This document shows positions 41,151 through 50,226 of a DNA stretch of 64,000 nt, one piece after another; within the stretch, counting starts at the first letter, position 1, and every line of letters begins with the position of its first letter. The translations under genes were made by a program, and so were the position numbers. A model generated the notes under the pieces. The model did not search any database, had not been told where the DNA came from, and saw nothing but the letters and a program-made list of their open reading frames with translations. The DNA is from Burkholderia sp. BCC1644 (GTDB taxonomy: Bacteria; Pseudomonadota; Gammaproteobacteria; Burkholderiales; Burkholderiaceae): the NCBI RefSeq assembly GCF_902833225.1, contig NZ_CADFEI010000026.1, forward strand, positions 25,461 through 89,460. Reading direction: 5' to 3'.

Positions 41151-42680
41151 GTGGACGACCGTTACGAACTCACACGTCATAGTGCCGTCGCACTGCGCTC
41201 GCTATTGCAGGCACGTGAAATCTCCGCCGTCGAATTGCTCGAAGCCTGCATCGCGCGTATCGAAACACTCAATCCGTATGTCAACGCCATCACGGCGACG
41301 AGCTTCGAACGTGCGCGCATCGAAGCCAGTGCTGCCGATAGCGCGCTCGCGCGCGGCGATGCCGTAGGTTCTTTGCACGGCTTGCCGATCGGCATCAAGG
41401 ATCTCGAAGAGACCAAAGATCTTCTGACCACCTATGGCTCGCCGATCTATCGCGCGAACGTACCGGCCCACGACAACACGCTGGTGCGTCGGCTGCGCGC
41501 GGCGGGCGCGATTGTCGTCGGCAAGACCAACGTGCCGGAAATGGGCGCGGGGGCGAACAGCTTCAATCCCGTGTGGGGCGCGACGGGCAATCCGTTCGAT
41601 CCACGCCTGAACGCGGGCGGTTCGTCGGGTGGCTCTGCGGTAGCGCTTGCGCTCGACATGGTGCCGCTGGCCAGCGGTTCCGACACCGGCGGCTCACTGC
41701 GCATTCCCGCAGCGAAGTGCGGCGTGGTCGGAATGCGCACGTCGCCGGGACTCGTGCCGAGCGATCGAAAGCCGCTCGGCTGGACGCCGATTGCGGTGGT
41801 TGGGCCGATGGGGCGCACCGTCGACGACACGTGGCTGCAACTCGCGGCGACTGTCGGCCTGTCGGGCGGCGATCCGCTCGGCTATCCCTTCGCGATGAAT
41901 CCGACGATGGACGGCCGCTCGCCCACGGATGTGTCGAAACTGCGCATCGGTTACACGGAAGACTTCGGCGTGTGCGAAGTGGACGACGACATCCGTGCCA
42001 CGTTCCGACGCAAGATCGAGTTTATCCGTCGCGAGGTGGCCGTATGCGAGCCGATCGAAGTGGGCTTCGAGGGGGCGCATCGCTGCTTCGACGTACTTCG
42101 CGCGGAGGCGTTCGTCGCTGGCCTTCAAAAGGCGTATGAGACCAACCCTGATTCGCTTGGCCCGAATCCGCGCGCGAACTATGAAATGGGCATCGGTCTC
42201 GGTCTTGCGGATTGCGTGCGTGCACACGGCGACCAGACGCGACTGTTTCGCCACTTCCAGACACTGTTCGACCGTTATGACGTGATTCTTTCGCCAACGA
42301 CGCCTGTTTCGCCGTTCCCGTGGACGCAGCCGTATCTGAAATCGGTGAATGGCGTCGAACTGGAGAACTACTATCGCTGGCTGTCGCTCACGTATGTCGT
42401 GACGCTCGCGACGAATCCGGCGTTGTCGCTGCCGTGCGGAGTCGATCATCGGGGCATGCCGTTTGGGCTGCAGATGATCGGCGCTTTCCGTGGCGATCTC
42501 GCACTGCTCGATGCCGCCCGCGCGTTCGAATCGCTCTTCGCGTCGTCCGACGAAACACGCCGCCCGATTCCCGATGCCGCGAAACTGCGTGAATCGGACG
42601 TCGACCTGAAGTTCATGGTCACGCATCCGCCGGTGCTCGACGCGGTGTTGCCTCACAATGCATCCGCTTCCACCGTCTGA
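41151..42680 (+). CDS. amidase signature family hydrolase
   Basis: This 509-residue enzyme belongs to the amidase signature family. The triad is K83 (LPIGIKDLEETKD), cis-Ser S158 (NAGGSSGGSA) and nucleophile S182 (SDTGGSLRIPAA). I chose GTG at 41151, seven bases after GAAGGA; a longer TTG start at 41112 lacks a ribosome site. The C-terminal half includes CGVDHRGMPFGLQMIGAFRGD, as in many aryl-amidase and AtzF-like members. It probably hydrolyses the compound imported by the MFS protein, or one derived from it. It differs from the amidase at 18862-20262. Confidence 0.93.
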   Translation: MDDRYELTRHSAVALRSLLQAREISAVELLEACIARIETLNPYVNAITATSFERARIEASAADSALARGDAVGSLHGLPIGIKDLEETKDLLTTYGSPIYRANVPAHDNTLVRRLRAAGAIVVGKTNVPEMGAGANSFNPVWGATGNPFDPRLNAGGSSGGSAVALALDMVPLASGSDTGGSLRIPAAKCGVVGMRTSPGLVPSDRKPLGWTPIAVVGPMGRTVDDTWLQLAATVGLSGGDPLGYPFAMNPTMDGRSPTDVSKLRIGYTEDFGVCEVDDDIRATFRRKIEFIRREVAVCEPIEVGFEGAHRCFDVLRAEAFVAGLQKAYETNPDSLGPNPRANYEMGIGLGLADCVRAHGDQTRLFRHFQTLFDRYDVILSPTTPVSPFPWTQPYLKSVNGVELENYYRWLSLTYVVTLATNPALSLPCGVDHRGMPFGLQMIGAFRGDLALLDAARAFESLFASSDETRRPIPDAAKLRESDVDLKFMVTHPPVLDAVLPHNASASTV

Positions 42681-42729
42681 CCCAACCACGATCGATTCCA
42701 TTGACGGCTAGCCGATCGAAACGTGGCAA

Positions 42730-42803
42730 TCGGGCCGTATTGCAGGCAACGGACGGGCTGCGCGTATACGCGTTCGGCGGCCGCGTTCAGGCCGTCGACA
42801 TCG
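42730..42803 (-). pseudogene. fragment of the aminotransferase gene
   Basis: This 74-bp segment matches 38040-38113 inside the aminotransferase gene with five substitutions (69 of 74 identical) and no gaps, in the same orientation. On the minus strand it still encodes VDGLNAAAERVYAQPVRCLQ, against AERAYAQPVRCLQ in the intact gene. Similarity stops abruptly on both sides. It is a remnant left at the right end of the MFS-LysR-amidase module. Confidence 0.9.
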
Positions 42804-42907
42804 GACTGGATGCGGGCACGCATGCCATTCTTCAACCAAGCTGTCTGACCCGGCGACTCTCAACGAGCACTGCCCCTCGGCCGACACGACCAATTTGAAG
42901 GGTTCAC

Positions 42908-43318
42908 ATGGATTACGTCGTCCATCAAGAAGTACCATCCGTATCGACATACATCGAGATCCGCCTTGCCGCCGGGTTAAGCCGAAAGTCGGAGCAAGCC
43001 GCAACGATCGGGTTGAAGAACGGACTCTTTAGCGTTGTAGCGTACTCGGGCAGTGCCCCGGTCGGGATCGGCAGGATTATCGGCGACGGGGGTTGCTTCT
43101 TCGAGATCGTGGATATTGCGGTATTGCCGGCTCACCAGAAGAAGGGCGTGGGCGGTCTGATCATGCGGGCACTCATGGGCTACATTCACGAGAACGCACC
43201 GCCGACCGCGTACGTCAGTCTGATGGCGGATCATGGGACGCCGAAGTTCTACGAACGCTTTGGCTTCCAGCCGTCAGTACTTCCCGAGAAAGCGGGCATG
43301 TTCCTTCGCATCAAATAG
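42908..43318 (+). CDS. GNAT family N-acetyltransferase
   Basis: This 136-residue protein is a GCN5-type acetyltransferase. Motif A is visible as IVDIAVLPAHQKKGVGGLIM with the acetyl-CoA pyrophosphate loop HQKKGVGG, and the C-terminal FYERFGFQPS is the usual motif B. A GAAGGG box precedes the ATG. It follows the aminotransferase fragment and may have come with the same rearrangement. Acceptor unknown. Confidence 0.92.
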   Translation: MDYVVHQEVPSVSTYIEIRLAAGLSRKSEQAATIGLKNGLFSVVAYSGSAPVGIGRIIGDGGCFFEIVDIAVLPAHQKKGVGGLIMRALMGYIHENAPPTAYVSLMADHGTPKFYERFGFQPSVLPEKAGMFLRIK

Positions 43319-43379
43319 CACGCTGATCGAGATCACCATAATGAACCGGTCAAAAGCCTCGACCGTTCGCATGCCCAAT

Positions 43380-43727
43380 TTATCGACCAAGGAATGGCGC
43401 TGCAATCGACGTCCACATCACGAGGAGCGTCAAGCATTCAACTGCGAACATTGCCTGGTCGTATTTGCTGCGAAGCGCCGCGCGCTTTGCATAGATGACA
43501 TAGATCAGCGTAAAGAGTGGCGTGACGACCCACGTGGCCACCATGAATCCGAGGAAACCCATCGTACCGGCGACGAAGATTCCGCTGTGATACCCCCCGA
43601 CCTGCGCATACCAGTATGCGAATCCGATCCATGGAAGCCACAATCCGAAGAAGGTGGTTATCGCGAGTTTGATCGCGCCAGATGACGCGCCGGAATCGGC
43701 GCGATCAATATCTGCTGATTGCGGCAT
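43380..43727 (-). CDS. small integral membrane protein
   Basis: This 115-residue protein has three hydrophobic segments: about residues 20-40 (AITTFFGLWLPWIGFAYWYA), 49-78 (GTMGFLGFMVATWVVTPLFT) and 92-112 (VECLTLLVMWTSIAAPFL). I used the ATG at 43727; an in-frame GTG lies three codons earlier. No family recognised. It is convergent with the GNAT gene. Confidence 0.7.
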   Translation of the reverse strand: MPQSADIDRADSGASSGAIKLAITTFFGLWLPWIGFAYWYAQVGGYHSGIFVAGTMGFLGFMVATWVVTPLFTLIYVIYAKRAALRSKYDQAMFAVECLTLLVMWTSIAAPFLGR

Positions 43728-43902
43728 GGGTATCACTGACTCGCTATGCGATGATTCGATGGAGATTCACTGTCACTTGTCGAGTGTGATTTCCGAAACC
43801 TGGAAATTGGTGGCAGCGCATTGGGTGCCAAGCGATCATACGACAGATCCGTACAGCCGGCGAAAGTGAATTCGCCGTACATAAATCAATCAAAAGTGGC
43901 TG

Positions 43903-43920
43903 GGGCGGCCGTAGCCGCCC
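43903..43920 (-). terminator. possible terminator after malic enzyme
   Basis: GGGCGGC-CGTA-GCCGCCC forms a 7-bp hairpin 15 bp past the malic enzyme stop codon. On the minus strand TTTT follows only after several bases, so termination would be weak. Confidence 0.4.
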
Positions 43921-43935
43921 TCCCCTAAGAATCAA

Positions 43936-46236
43936 TCAACCACCCACACCCCGATTCGCCTCAATCACCGTCAACGCGGCCATATTCACGATCCGCCGCA
44001 CGGTCGCACTCGAAGTAAGAATGTTCACGGGAGCATTAACGCCCAACAGGAACGGCCCCACCGCCACATTGCTCCCCGCCTCGGTCTTGAGCAGGTTATA
44101 GGCAATATTCCCCGCATCCACATTCGGACACACCAGCAAATTCGCCGCCCCCTTCAACGGCGACATCGGCAGCAGCTTCGCCCGCAGTCCTTCATCCAGC
44201 GCGCAGTCGCCATGCATCTCGCCGTCCGCCTCGATATCCGGCGCCTGCTCCCGCACGATCTCCAGCGCCCGACGCATCTTCACGCCCGAAGCCGCACTCC
44301 CTGACCCGAAATTCGACCGCGACAGCAGCGCAACCTTCGGCGTCAGATTCAGCCATTCCATCTGCCGCGCGGCAGCGATCGTGAATTCCGCGATCTGCTC
44401 CGCATCGGGGTTGTCGTTGACGTGCGTATCCACCAGCGCGACCGTCCGCTGATCGAGCAGCAGGATGTTCATCGCCGCGTAGGTCGACGCTCCCGGCTTC
44501 TTGCCGATCACCTCATCCACGAACCGCAGGTGATTGTGATACTCGCCCACCGTCCCGCAGATCATCCCGTCAGCATCGCCGAGCTGCACCATCATCGCGC
44601 CGATCAGCGTCAGGCGGCGGCGCATTTCCACGCGTGCCATTTCCTTCGAGATACCGTCGCGGCAGCGCAGTTCCCAATACTTCGTCCAGTACTGCGGGAA
44701 GCGCTCGTCGTACTCCGGATTGGTCACTTCGACATCCTGACCAAGTCGCAGGCGCAGGCCGAACCGCTCGATGCGCGCCAGCAGCACTTCCGGACGCCCG
44801 ACCAGAATCGGGCGAGCGAGCTTCTCGTCGACGATCACCTGCACCGCACGCAGCACACGCTCGTCTTCGCCTTCGGTGAACACGATCCGCGCCTTGCCGC
44901 CGTCACGCACGAGCTGACGCGCGGTCGCGAACAGCGGCTTCATGAACGCGCCCGAGTGATAGACGAACTGCTGCAGCTGCTCGACATACGCGTCGAGATT
45001 CGCGAGTGGACGCGTCGCCACACCGCCCTCCATCGCCGCCTTGGCGACGGCCGGCGCGATACGCACGATCAGGCGCGGGTCGAACGGCTTCGGAATCAGG
45101 TATTGCGCGCCGAACGACACGTCGTACGCACCGTAGGCCGCCGCGACGACTTCGTTCTGCTCTTCCTCGGCCAGCCCCGCGATCGCGTGAACCGCGGCGA
45201 TTTCCATTTCGCGCGTGATCGTCGTCGCGCCCACATCCAGCGCGCCCCGGAAAATGTACGGGAAGCACAGCACGTTGTTGACCTGGTTCGGGTAGTCCGA
45301 GCGGCCCGTCGCGATGACGACGTCGTCGCGCGTCTCGTGCGCCAGTTCCGGGAAGATTTCCGGCGTCGGGTTGGCGAGCGCGAGAATCAGCGGACGCGCC
45401 GCCATCGCCTTCAGCATCTCGGCCGTGAGAATGCCGCCGACCGACAGCCCCAGGAACACATCCGCGCCGCCGATCACTTCGGCGAGCTTGCGCGCATCGG
45501 TTTCCTGCGCGAAGCGCGACTTGGCCGGGTCCATCAGCGTGGTACGGCCGCGATAGACGACGCCTTCGATGTCGGTCACCCAGACGTTTTCGACCGGCAG
45601 CCCGAGGTCGACCAGCAGGTCCAGGCACGCCAGCGCGGCCGCACCGGCGCCCGACGTCACGACCTTCACCTCCTTGATCGACTTCCCGACGACCTTCAGC
45701 CCGTTGATGAACGCGGCGGAAACGGTAATGGCCGTGCCGTGCTGATCGTCGTGGAAGACGGGAATCTTCATGCGTTCGCGCAGCTTCTGCTCGACCGCGA
45801 AGCATTCCGGCGCCTTGATGTCCTCGAGGTTGATGCCGCCGAACGTGGGTTCGAGGCCGGCGATGATGTCGACCAGCTTGTCCGGGTCGGTCTCGTTGAT
45901 CTCGATGTCGAACACGTCGATCCCGGCGAACTTCTTGAACAGCACGGCCTTGCCTTCCATGACCGGCTTCGAGGCGAGCGGGCCGATGTTGCCCAGGCCG
46001 AGCACCGCGGTGCCGTTCGTGATCACGCCGACCAGGTTGCCGCGGCTCGTGAAGCGGTGCGCCTGCAGCGGATCGGCGGCGATCGCCTCGCACACGCTCG
46101 CCACGCCGGGCGTGTAGGCCAGCGCCAGATCGCGCTGGGTCACCAGCGGCTTGCTCGCCACGACCGAGATTTTCCCGGGGGTCGGAAACTCGTGATAGTC
46201 GAACGCGGCCTGCTGCTGTGTCTCTGTCTGTTTCAT
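43936..46236 (-). CDS. maeB: NADP-dependent malic enzyme with phosphotransacetylase-like domain
   Basis: This 766-residue enzyme decarboxylates malate to pyruvate with NADP. The malic domain comes first (ALAYTPGVASVCEAIAADP near residue 38; DDQHGTAITVSAAFINGLK around 170), then the cofactor domain with VTSGAGAAALACLDLLVDLG. From about residue 430 a phosphate acetyltransferase-like domain follows (RIVFTEGEDERVLRAVQV), the regulatory C-terminal domain of MaeB-type enzymes that binds acetyl-CoA. Length is typical. It diverges from a LysR gene. It links the TCA cycle to pyruvate and NADPH supply. Confidence 0.96.
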   Translation of the reverse strand: MKQTETQQQAAFDYHEFPTPGKISVVASKPLVTQRDLALAYTPGVASVCEAIAADPLQAHRFTSRGNLVGVITNGTAVLGLGNIGPLASKPVMEGKAVLFKKFAGIDVFDIEINETDPDKLVDIIAGLEPTFGGINLEDIKAPECFAVEQKLRERMKIPVFHDDQHGTAITVSAAFINGLKVVGKSIKEVKVVTSGAGAAALACLDLLVDLGLPVENVWVTDIEGVVYRGRTTLMDPAKSRFAQETDARKLAEVIGGADVFLGLSVGGILTAEMLKAMAARPLILALANPTPEIFPELAHETRDDVVIATGRSDYPNQVNNVLCFPYIFRGALDVGATTITREMEIAAVHAIAGLAEEEQNEVVAAAYGAYDVSFGAQYLIPKPFDPRLIVRIAPAVAKAAMEGGVATRPLANLDAYVEQLQQFVYHSGAFMKPLFATARQLVRDGGKARIVFTEGEDERVLRAVQVIVDEKLARPILVGRPEVLLARIERFGLRLRLGQDVEVTNPEYDERFPQYWTKYWELRCRDGISKEMARVEMRRRLTLIGAMMVQLGDADGMICGTVGEYHNHLRFVDEVIGKKPGASTYAAMNILLLDQRTVALVDTHVNDNPDAEQIAEFTIAAARQMEWLNLTPKVALLSRSNFGSGSAASGVKMRRALEIVREQAPDIEADGEMHGDCALDEGLRAKLLPMSPLKGAANLLVCPNVDAGNIAYNLLKTEAGSNVAVGPFLLGVNAPVNILTSSATVRRIVNMAALTVIEANRGVGG

Positions 46237-46371
46237 GTTTTGGGTCCCGGCGTGGGCGCCAGGCCAGTCCCGGCGCGATCCATGAAGGTGATTCTAGGGA
46301 TCCGCCATAACGCGATGATTCTGTTTTAATATCGGCCCATCACTTTTTCATGATGAATACATGACCAGTCA

Positions 46372-47343
46372 ATGAATTTCGACGCGAATGACGTGGTCAG
46401 GCGGCTGGGCGCTCGTCTGAAGATTCGGCATCTGGTGCTGTTGCTGCAGATCCAGCAGCACGGGTCGCTGACGCGCGTCGCCGAGCACATGGCCAGCAGC
46501 CAGCCGGCCGTGACGAATGCGCTGTCCGAGCTGGAGAGCATGTTCGGCACGCCGCTGTTCGAGCGATCGTCGCGCGGCATGCGGCCCACCGCGCTCGGCG
46601 CGGTCGTGCTCGAGCGGGCGAAGGCGATGATCAAGGATCTCGACCACCTCGCCCGCGAGATGGAGGCCGTCGCCGCCGGGCACGCGGCGCATCTGCATAT
46701 CGGCGTGATTCCGTTCATCTCCGGCCAGATGCTGTCGGCCGCGCTGAAGCGGTTGCAATCCCGGATGGAGCGGCGGCTGACCGTGACGATTCACGAAGGC
46801 ACCAGCGATCAGCTGCTGCTGCAGCTCAGGGATCACAGCGTCGACATCGTGATCGGGCGCGCGTCGTCGGCGATCGATCTGGGGCAGGTTTCGTTCGAAG
46901 TGCTGTACCAGCAGCAGCCGCGCATGATCGCGAGCCGGCGTCTTGCGGCCAAGCTCGCGCGCACGCCGCTGGACTGGCACAAGCTGCACGCGCTCGACTG
47001 GATTCTCGGCGCGCCGCATACGCCGATGCGCGAACAGGTGACCGACCTGTTCCTGTCGGCCGGCATCGCGCCGCCCGTGCCGATCGTCGAAAGCTACTCG
47101 TCGAAACTGATCGGCGAAATGATCGCGTCGAGCGACGAGGCCGTGTCGATCGTGCCGGCCGATATCGCGGAAGAACTGGTGCGGATCGCCGGCGTGGCGA
47201 TCGTGCCTTACTCGCTCGTGTGGACACTTCCGCCGATTGCGCTGTTTACGCGCTCCGCCGATTCGCGTTCGCCCGCGCGCGATCTGCTCGTCGAGGCGCT
47301 GCGTGCGGTGTGCAAGGAGACGTACGGGGAAATGCAGCGATAA
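46372..47343 (+). CDS. LysR-type regulator divergent from malic enzyme
   Basis: This 323-residue LysR regulator has its helix-turn-helix at about residues 19-80 (RVAEHMASSQPAVTNALSEL) and an effector domain beginning near residue 103 (AAHLHIGVIPF). It belongs to the GbpR/CbhR-like group starting LKIRHLVLLLQIQQHGS. The 135-bp gap to malic enzyme contains a perfect 11-bp palindrome TTCATGATGAA (46347-46357). The start codon lacks a ribosome site. Control of maeB is likely but not shown. Confidence 0.92.
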   Translation: MNFDANDVVRRLGARLKIRHLVLLLQIQQHGSLTRVAEHMASSQPAVTNALSELESMFGTPLFERSSRGMRPTALGAVVLERAKAMIKDLDHLAREMEAVAAGHAAHLHIGVIPFISGQMLSAALKRLQSRMERRLTVTIHEGTSDQLLLQLRDHSVDIVIGRASSAIDLGQVSFEVLYQQQPRMIASRRLAAKLARTPLDWHKLHALDWILGAPHTPMREQVTDLFLSAGIAPPVPIVESYSSKLIGEMIASSDEAVSIVPADIAEELVRIAGVAIVPYSLVWTLPPIALFTRSADSRSPARDLLVEALRAVCKETYGEMQR

Positions 47344-47347
47344 GCGG

Positions 47348-48025
47348 CTATTTGCTCGCGGCAAGGCGGCGCAGGATTTCCGCGCGCTCGGCGGTCAGCA
47401 CGTGGTCCGAGCCCTCGCCGCGGTCGTAGCGCTTCGCCGTGCGGTAGGAGAAGCGCTTCGAGTATTGATTGGCGGCGGGATCGAACACCCACGCGTCGAC
47501 TTCGAAGAAATGCTTGCCGAAATGATCCTCGTCCTTCTCCCAGATATAGTCCGCCCGGACAAACAGCGGATACGGCGACACATCCGGCAGCTTCCACATC
47601 GCTCGGTCGGCCATCTCCGTCTGGGTGACTTTCGGCATCAGGTTCTCGATCTTGCCGTTCGCGCCGACACGCAGGACGGCCACGCGCTCCAGCATCCCGC
47701 TGCCGCCGCCCGAGAACATCCCCGAGAAGAACACCCACGAGCCGCCCGACGCGATCGGCAACCGCTCGGACTTCGGATCCAGGCCGAACTGGTAAAGCTC
47801 CCTGGAAGCATGGGGAAGCGGCGCCGGCGGCATCTCGAAGCACGGTGCATGGTCGGGAAGCACGCAGAGCTTCACACCGGACAGCGGGAGCCCGTCGCTG
47901 TCGAGCTTGCCTTCCACTTGCGTGTAGCGCGGGAATGCGGATTCGCCGGGGGCTGCCTGAGCATCAGCGATGCCGACGACTGCAAAGCTCAAGATCACCG
48001 CGAGCGTCTTGCCGGTCCTGCGCAT
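47348..48025 (-). CDS. exported protein of unknown function
   Basis: This 225-residue protein has a signal peptide (MRRTGKTLAVILSFAVVGIA, cleavage near AQAAP) and a mature domain of ~200 residues with GSWVFFSGMFSGGGSGMLE and FVRADYIWEKDEDHFGKHFF. I do not recognise a family. The ATG at 48025 has a GAGGGTGG box. Its stop codon is four bases from the convergent LysR stop. It is probably periplasmic or outer-membrane associated. Confidence 0.8.
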   Translation of the reverse strand: MRRTGKTLAVILSFAVVGIADAQAAPGESAFPRYTQVEGKLDSDGLPLSGVKLCVLPDHAPCFEMPPAPLPHASRELYQFGLDPKSERLPIASGGSWVFFSGMFSGGGSGMLERVAVLRVGANGKIENLMPKVTQTEMADRAMWKLPDVSPYPLFVRADYIWEKDEDHFGKHFFEVDAWVFDPAANQYSKRFSYRTAKRYDRGEGSDHVLTAERAEILRRLAASK

Positions 48026-48104
48026 ACACCACCCTCTCTGATTTATTTGAATGACGCGGATTGACGATGATTCGGCAGGCTTGTGCCGAAAATCATTGCT
48101 GGGT

Positions 48105-48653
48105 TCACTTCGATTGACGAGACGCCTGCGAGCAACCCGTCGATGATCCAGTCGACAGTTGATCGGCCGGCCTCTCGTACAACGACCAGTCACGGCCGTC
48201 CGACTTCAATCCAACGCGGACAAAACCAAGCGATTCGTAGTAAGCGCAAAGCTTCGTGTTTTCAGCGTCGCAGTCGAGTCGAACGAAACGCCGGTTCGAG
48301 CCGCTCACCTCGCGGGCACACCAGTCGAGCACGAAGCTGCCGATCCCCAGCCCGTTGAAACCTTGCCGCACACATAGCCCATGCACGTACCCGGCGATCG
48401 GTGCTTGAGGCCCCCAGTGGTTGTCGTCGTCGAAACCGAGCGCGAACGTTCCGATCAACGTGCCATCCTGTTCGACGACATACACCGCTTTCTCGGCGAC
48501 ATTGTTTCGTACCCACCGCTCGGAGAAGCCGTCGCCCGCGTTGCCCCACACATAATCGCCATGCGCGACTTTCTTTGCGTGTGCATCGTTCCGGATCTGC
48601 GTGAGCGCCGGCACGTCGTCTGCCGTGGCCCTGCGGATGATTTTCGAATTCAT
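48105..48653 (-). CDS. GNAT family N-acetyltransferase
   Basis: This 182-residue GCN5-type acetyltransferase begins NSKIIRRATADDVPALTQIR. Motif A is GLCVRQGFNGLGIGSFVLDW with the pyrophosphate loop GFNGLGIG, and CAYYESLGFVRVG is motif B. A GGAAAG box precedes the ATG at 48653. Its last ~15 residues are Ser/Gln-rich. Acceptor unknown. Confidence 0.9.
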   Translation of the reverse strand: MNSKIIRRATADDVPALTQIRNDAHAKKVAHGDYVWGNAGDGFSERWVRNNVAEKAVYVVEQDGTLIGTFALGFDDDNHWGPQAPIAGYVHGLCVRQGFNGLGIGSFVLDWCAREVSGSNRRFVRLDCDAENTKLCAYYESLGFVRVGLKSDGRDWSLYERPADQLSTGSSTGCSQASRQSK

Positions 48654-48739
48654 CGCTCGTCTTTCCGTTGAGTCTTCGCGGCGTGGCACGACAGTTTTCA
48701 TCTCGCCAAGCCGCATTCGCAATAGCAATCGTGACGCTC

Positions 48740-49183
48740 TTACGAAGTCGTACCCTGGAACCAACGCGAACACGGGCCAGAATAAATGAGCACGGTCGCA
48801 ATCGCATTGGCGAAAAAGGACACTTCGATCAGGTTCATCCTGAACGGGAGCGCGACCACGATGAAGGCCAGCGTCGTGACAATCGTGAGTACCAGTTCCA
48901 GCGTGCGTGCCAGCTTTTGTCGTTGGCAAAGGCCTATGATCAGGCTGGCGTTCAGGAACAGCCAGAATCCCTGAACCACGGCGATCATGGCGGCACCCTG
49001 ACGCATAAGCGTTGCCTTTTCCACGGGCACCGCGCCAATTTGACTGACACCCAGCATCTGAAGCCAGACTGCAAATCCGGCTTCGATGAGCCAGACAATC
49101 GTGAAGAGTGCGATGGCATGACGGATCTGCGGCGGCGCGTCCGTGTGAAACGCCGGCATGGCCTTCAATTTGCCGATTGGCAT
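48740..49183 (-). CDS. four-helix integral membrane protein of unknown function
   Basis: This 147-residue protein has four hydrophobic segments, including ALFTIVWLIEAGFAVWLQML, MIAVVQGFWLFLNASLIIGL and VLTIVTTLAFIVVALPF. The ATG at 49183 gives a plausible N terminus, though its ribosome site is weak. No family recognised. Its stop codon lies 86 bp before the GNAT gene on the same strand. Confidence 0.7.
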   Translation of the reverse strand: MPIGKLKAMPAFHTDAPPQIRHAIALFTIVWLIEAGFAVWLQMLGVSQIGAVPVEKATLMRQGAAMIAVVQGFWLFLNASLIIGLCQRQKLARTLELVLTIVTTLAFIVVALPFRMNLIEVSFFANAIATVLIYSGPCSRWFQGTTS

Positions 49184-49303
49184 CGTATTTTCGGGAGGCC
49201 GATGGCCGCCCGCCCCGAAATGTATTGGTATCGTCTCCGCCGCTAGCCGGCGCCGCGTAGCACCGAACGCAGACCGAGTGTAGCGCACCCGCTCTCAAGG
49301 CAA

Positions 49304-49516
49304 TTAAAACCCGACAAAGCGACCATAGATCCCAAAGCAGGCTTCGGCGGCGAACAATAGCGAAACGACGATACAGACAACACGCCAACCACCGCGCAAA
49401 CGGGTCGCCGAGAAATACAATCCGGCCGCGCCGACAAACAGCATCACGGGCCAGTAGTCGGCGCCGATCAAGATCGCGACGATATAAAAAGGCAAATCGA
49501 TGGCGATGTCACTCAT
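49304..49516 (-). CDS. small two-helix membrane protein
   Basis: This 70-residue protein has hydrophobic segments at about residues 6-38 (FYIVAILIGADYWPVMLFVG) and 44-65 (VVCIVVSLLFAAEACFGIYG). The ATG at 49516 has GGGCGA upstream. I recognise no family. It lies between a VOC gene and another membrane-protein gene, all on the minus strand. Confidence 0.6.
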   Translation of the reverse strand: MSDIAIDLPFYIVAILIGADYWPVMLFVGAAGLYFSATRLRGGWRVVCIVVSLLFAAEACFGIYGRFVGF

Positions 49517-49579
49517 CCCGGTCGCCCCCTGTGCACACCTGACGCAGGCCTTCGAACACATCCGTCCGCCGCCGAAGGA

Positions 49580-49954
49580 TCACCCCTCCGCCTGATGACA
49601 CACCACCTCGATATTGTGCCCATCCGGCCCGATGACGAACGCCGCGTAGTAGTTCGCGTGATAATGCGGCCGCAGCCCGGGCGCGCCGTTGTCCTTCCCG
49701 CCCGCCTCCAGCGCCGCGCGATGGAACGCATCGACTTGCTGCCGATTGTCGGCCACGAACGCGATGTGGAGATGCGCCGGTTTCTCGGCCGTCTGGAACA
49801 GACACAACGAAGGCTTGCCGGGCGGACTGATCTCGATCCCGTAAGAAGGCTCGCCCTCGCCCACCGTCACTGCACCGATCGGTGCGAGCGCCTTGAGGTA
49901 AAACGCTTTGCTGGCGGCAAAGTCGCTGACTCCGAATTTGACGTGGTCAAACAT
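49580..49954 (-). CDS. VOC (glyoxalase/bleomycin-resistance) family protein
   Basis: This 124-residue protein is a single VOC domain: MFDHVKFGVSDFAASKAFYL at the start, GIEISPPGKPSLCLF in the middle and HANYYAAFVIGPDGHNIEVV at the end, with metal-site histidine and glutamate in typical places. Such proteins act as metal-dependent lyases, isomerases or drug-binding proteins. A weak GGGGA box precedes the ATG. Confidence 0.9.
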   Translation of the reverse strand: MFDHVKFGVSDFAASKAFYLKALAPIGAVTVGEGEPSYGIEISPPGKPSLCLFQTAEKPAHLHIAFVADNRQQVDAFHRAALEAGGKDNGAPGLRPHYHANYYAAFVIGPDGHNIEVVCHQAEG

Positions 49955-50059
49955 GAGATCCCCTCGGATAGATGGGCTGGCCTGCACCCGGGTGTGATGT
50001 CGAGACCACCGCGATGGTGCCACACACAGCCGGCGACCGTACACCTTCCGCTCGCCAAC

Positions 50060-50127
50060 AAAAAAGGCCCGACAGCGTCGGGCCAACGAGCGAGACACAA
50101 GGAGAATCCCGCTCACCCCTCACCGGG
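50060..50127 (-). ncRNA. putative small RNA / 3' UTR element, copy 1 (anti-SD plus terminator)
   Basis: On the minus strand this element has a G-rich 5' part, the stretch TTCTCCTTGTGTCTC that could pair with Shine-Dalgarno sequences, then a perfect 8-bp hairpin (GGCCCGAC-GCT-GTCGGGCC) and six T. Nearly the same ~70 nt recur at 57659-57729 in unrelated surroundings. An Hfq-type small RNA, released from the 3' UTR of the upstream gene or from its own promoter, is one explanation. At the least it is a strong terminator (50060-50084). Confidence 0.5.
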
Positions 50128-50226
50128 TAGACACGCCGTGCGACGTGACGTTGTCGAGATCCGGGCGATACCTGACGATCGCATGTCGATCACCCTGCTT
50201 GCCTGAAAGGATTCGGAGCGACGGTG

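Noticed and set aside
38040..42803. Transposon or integron bounded by the 74-bp repeats
   Set aside because: No transposase, integrase or terminal inverted repeats are visible; the repeat is part of a coding sequence, so homologous or illegitimate rearrangement is more likely.
42653..42835. 60-codon minus-strand frame after the amidase
   Set aside because: Its only recognisable part is the 74-bp aminotransferase fragment; it is a chance frame around a pseudogene piece.
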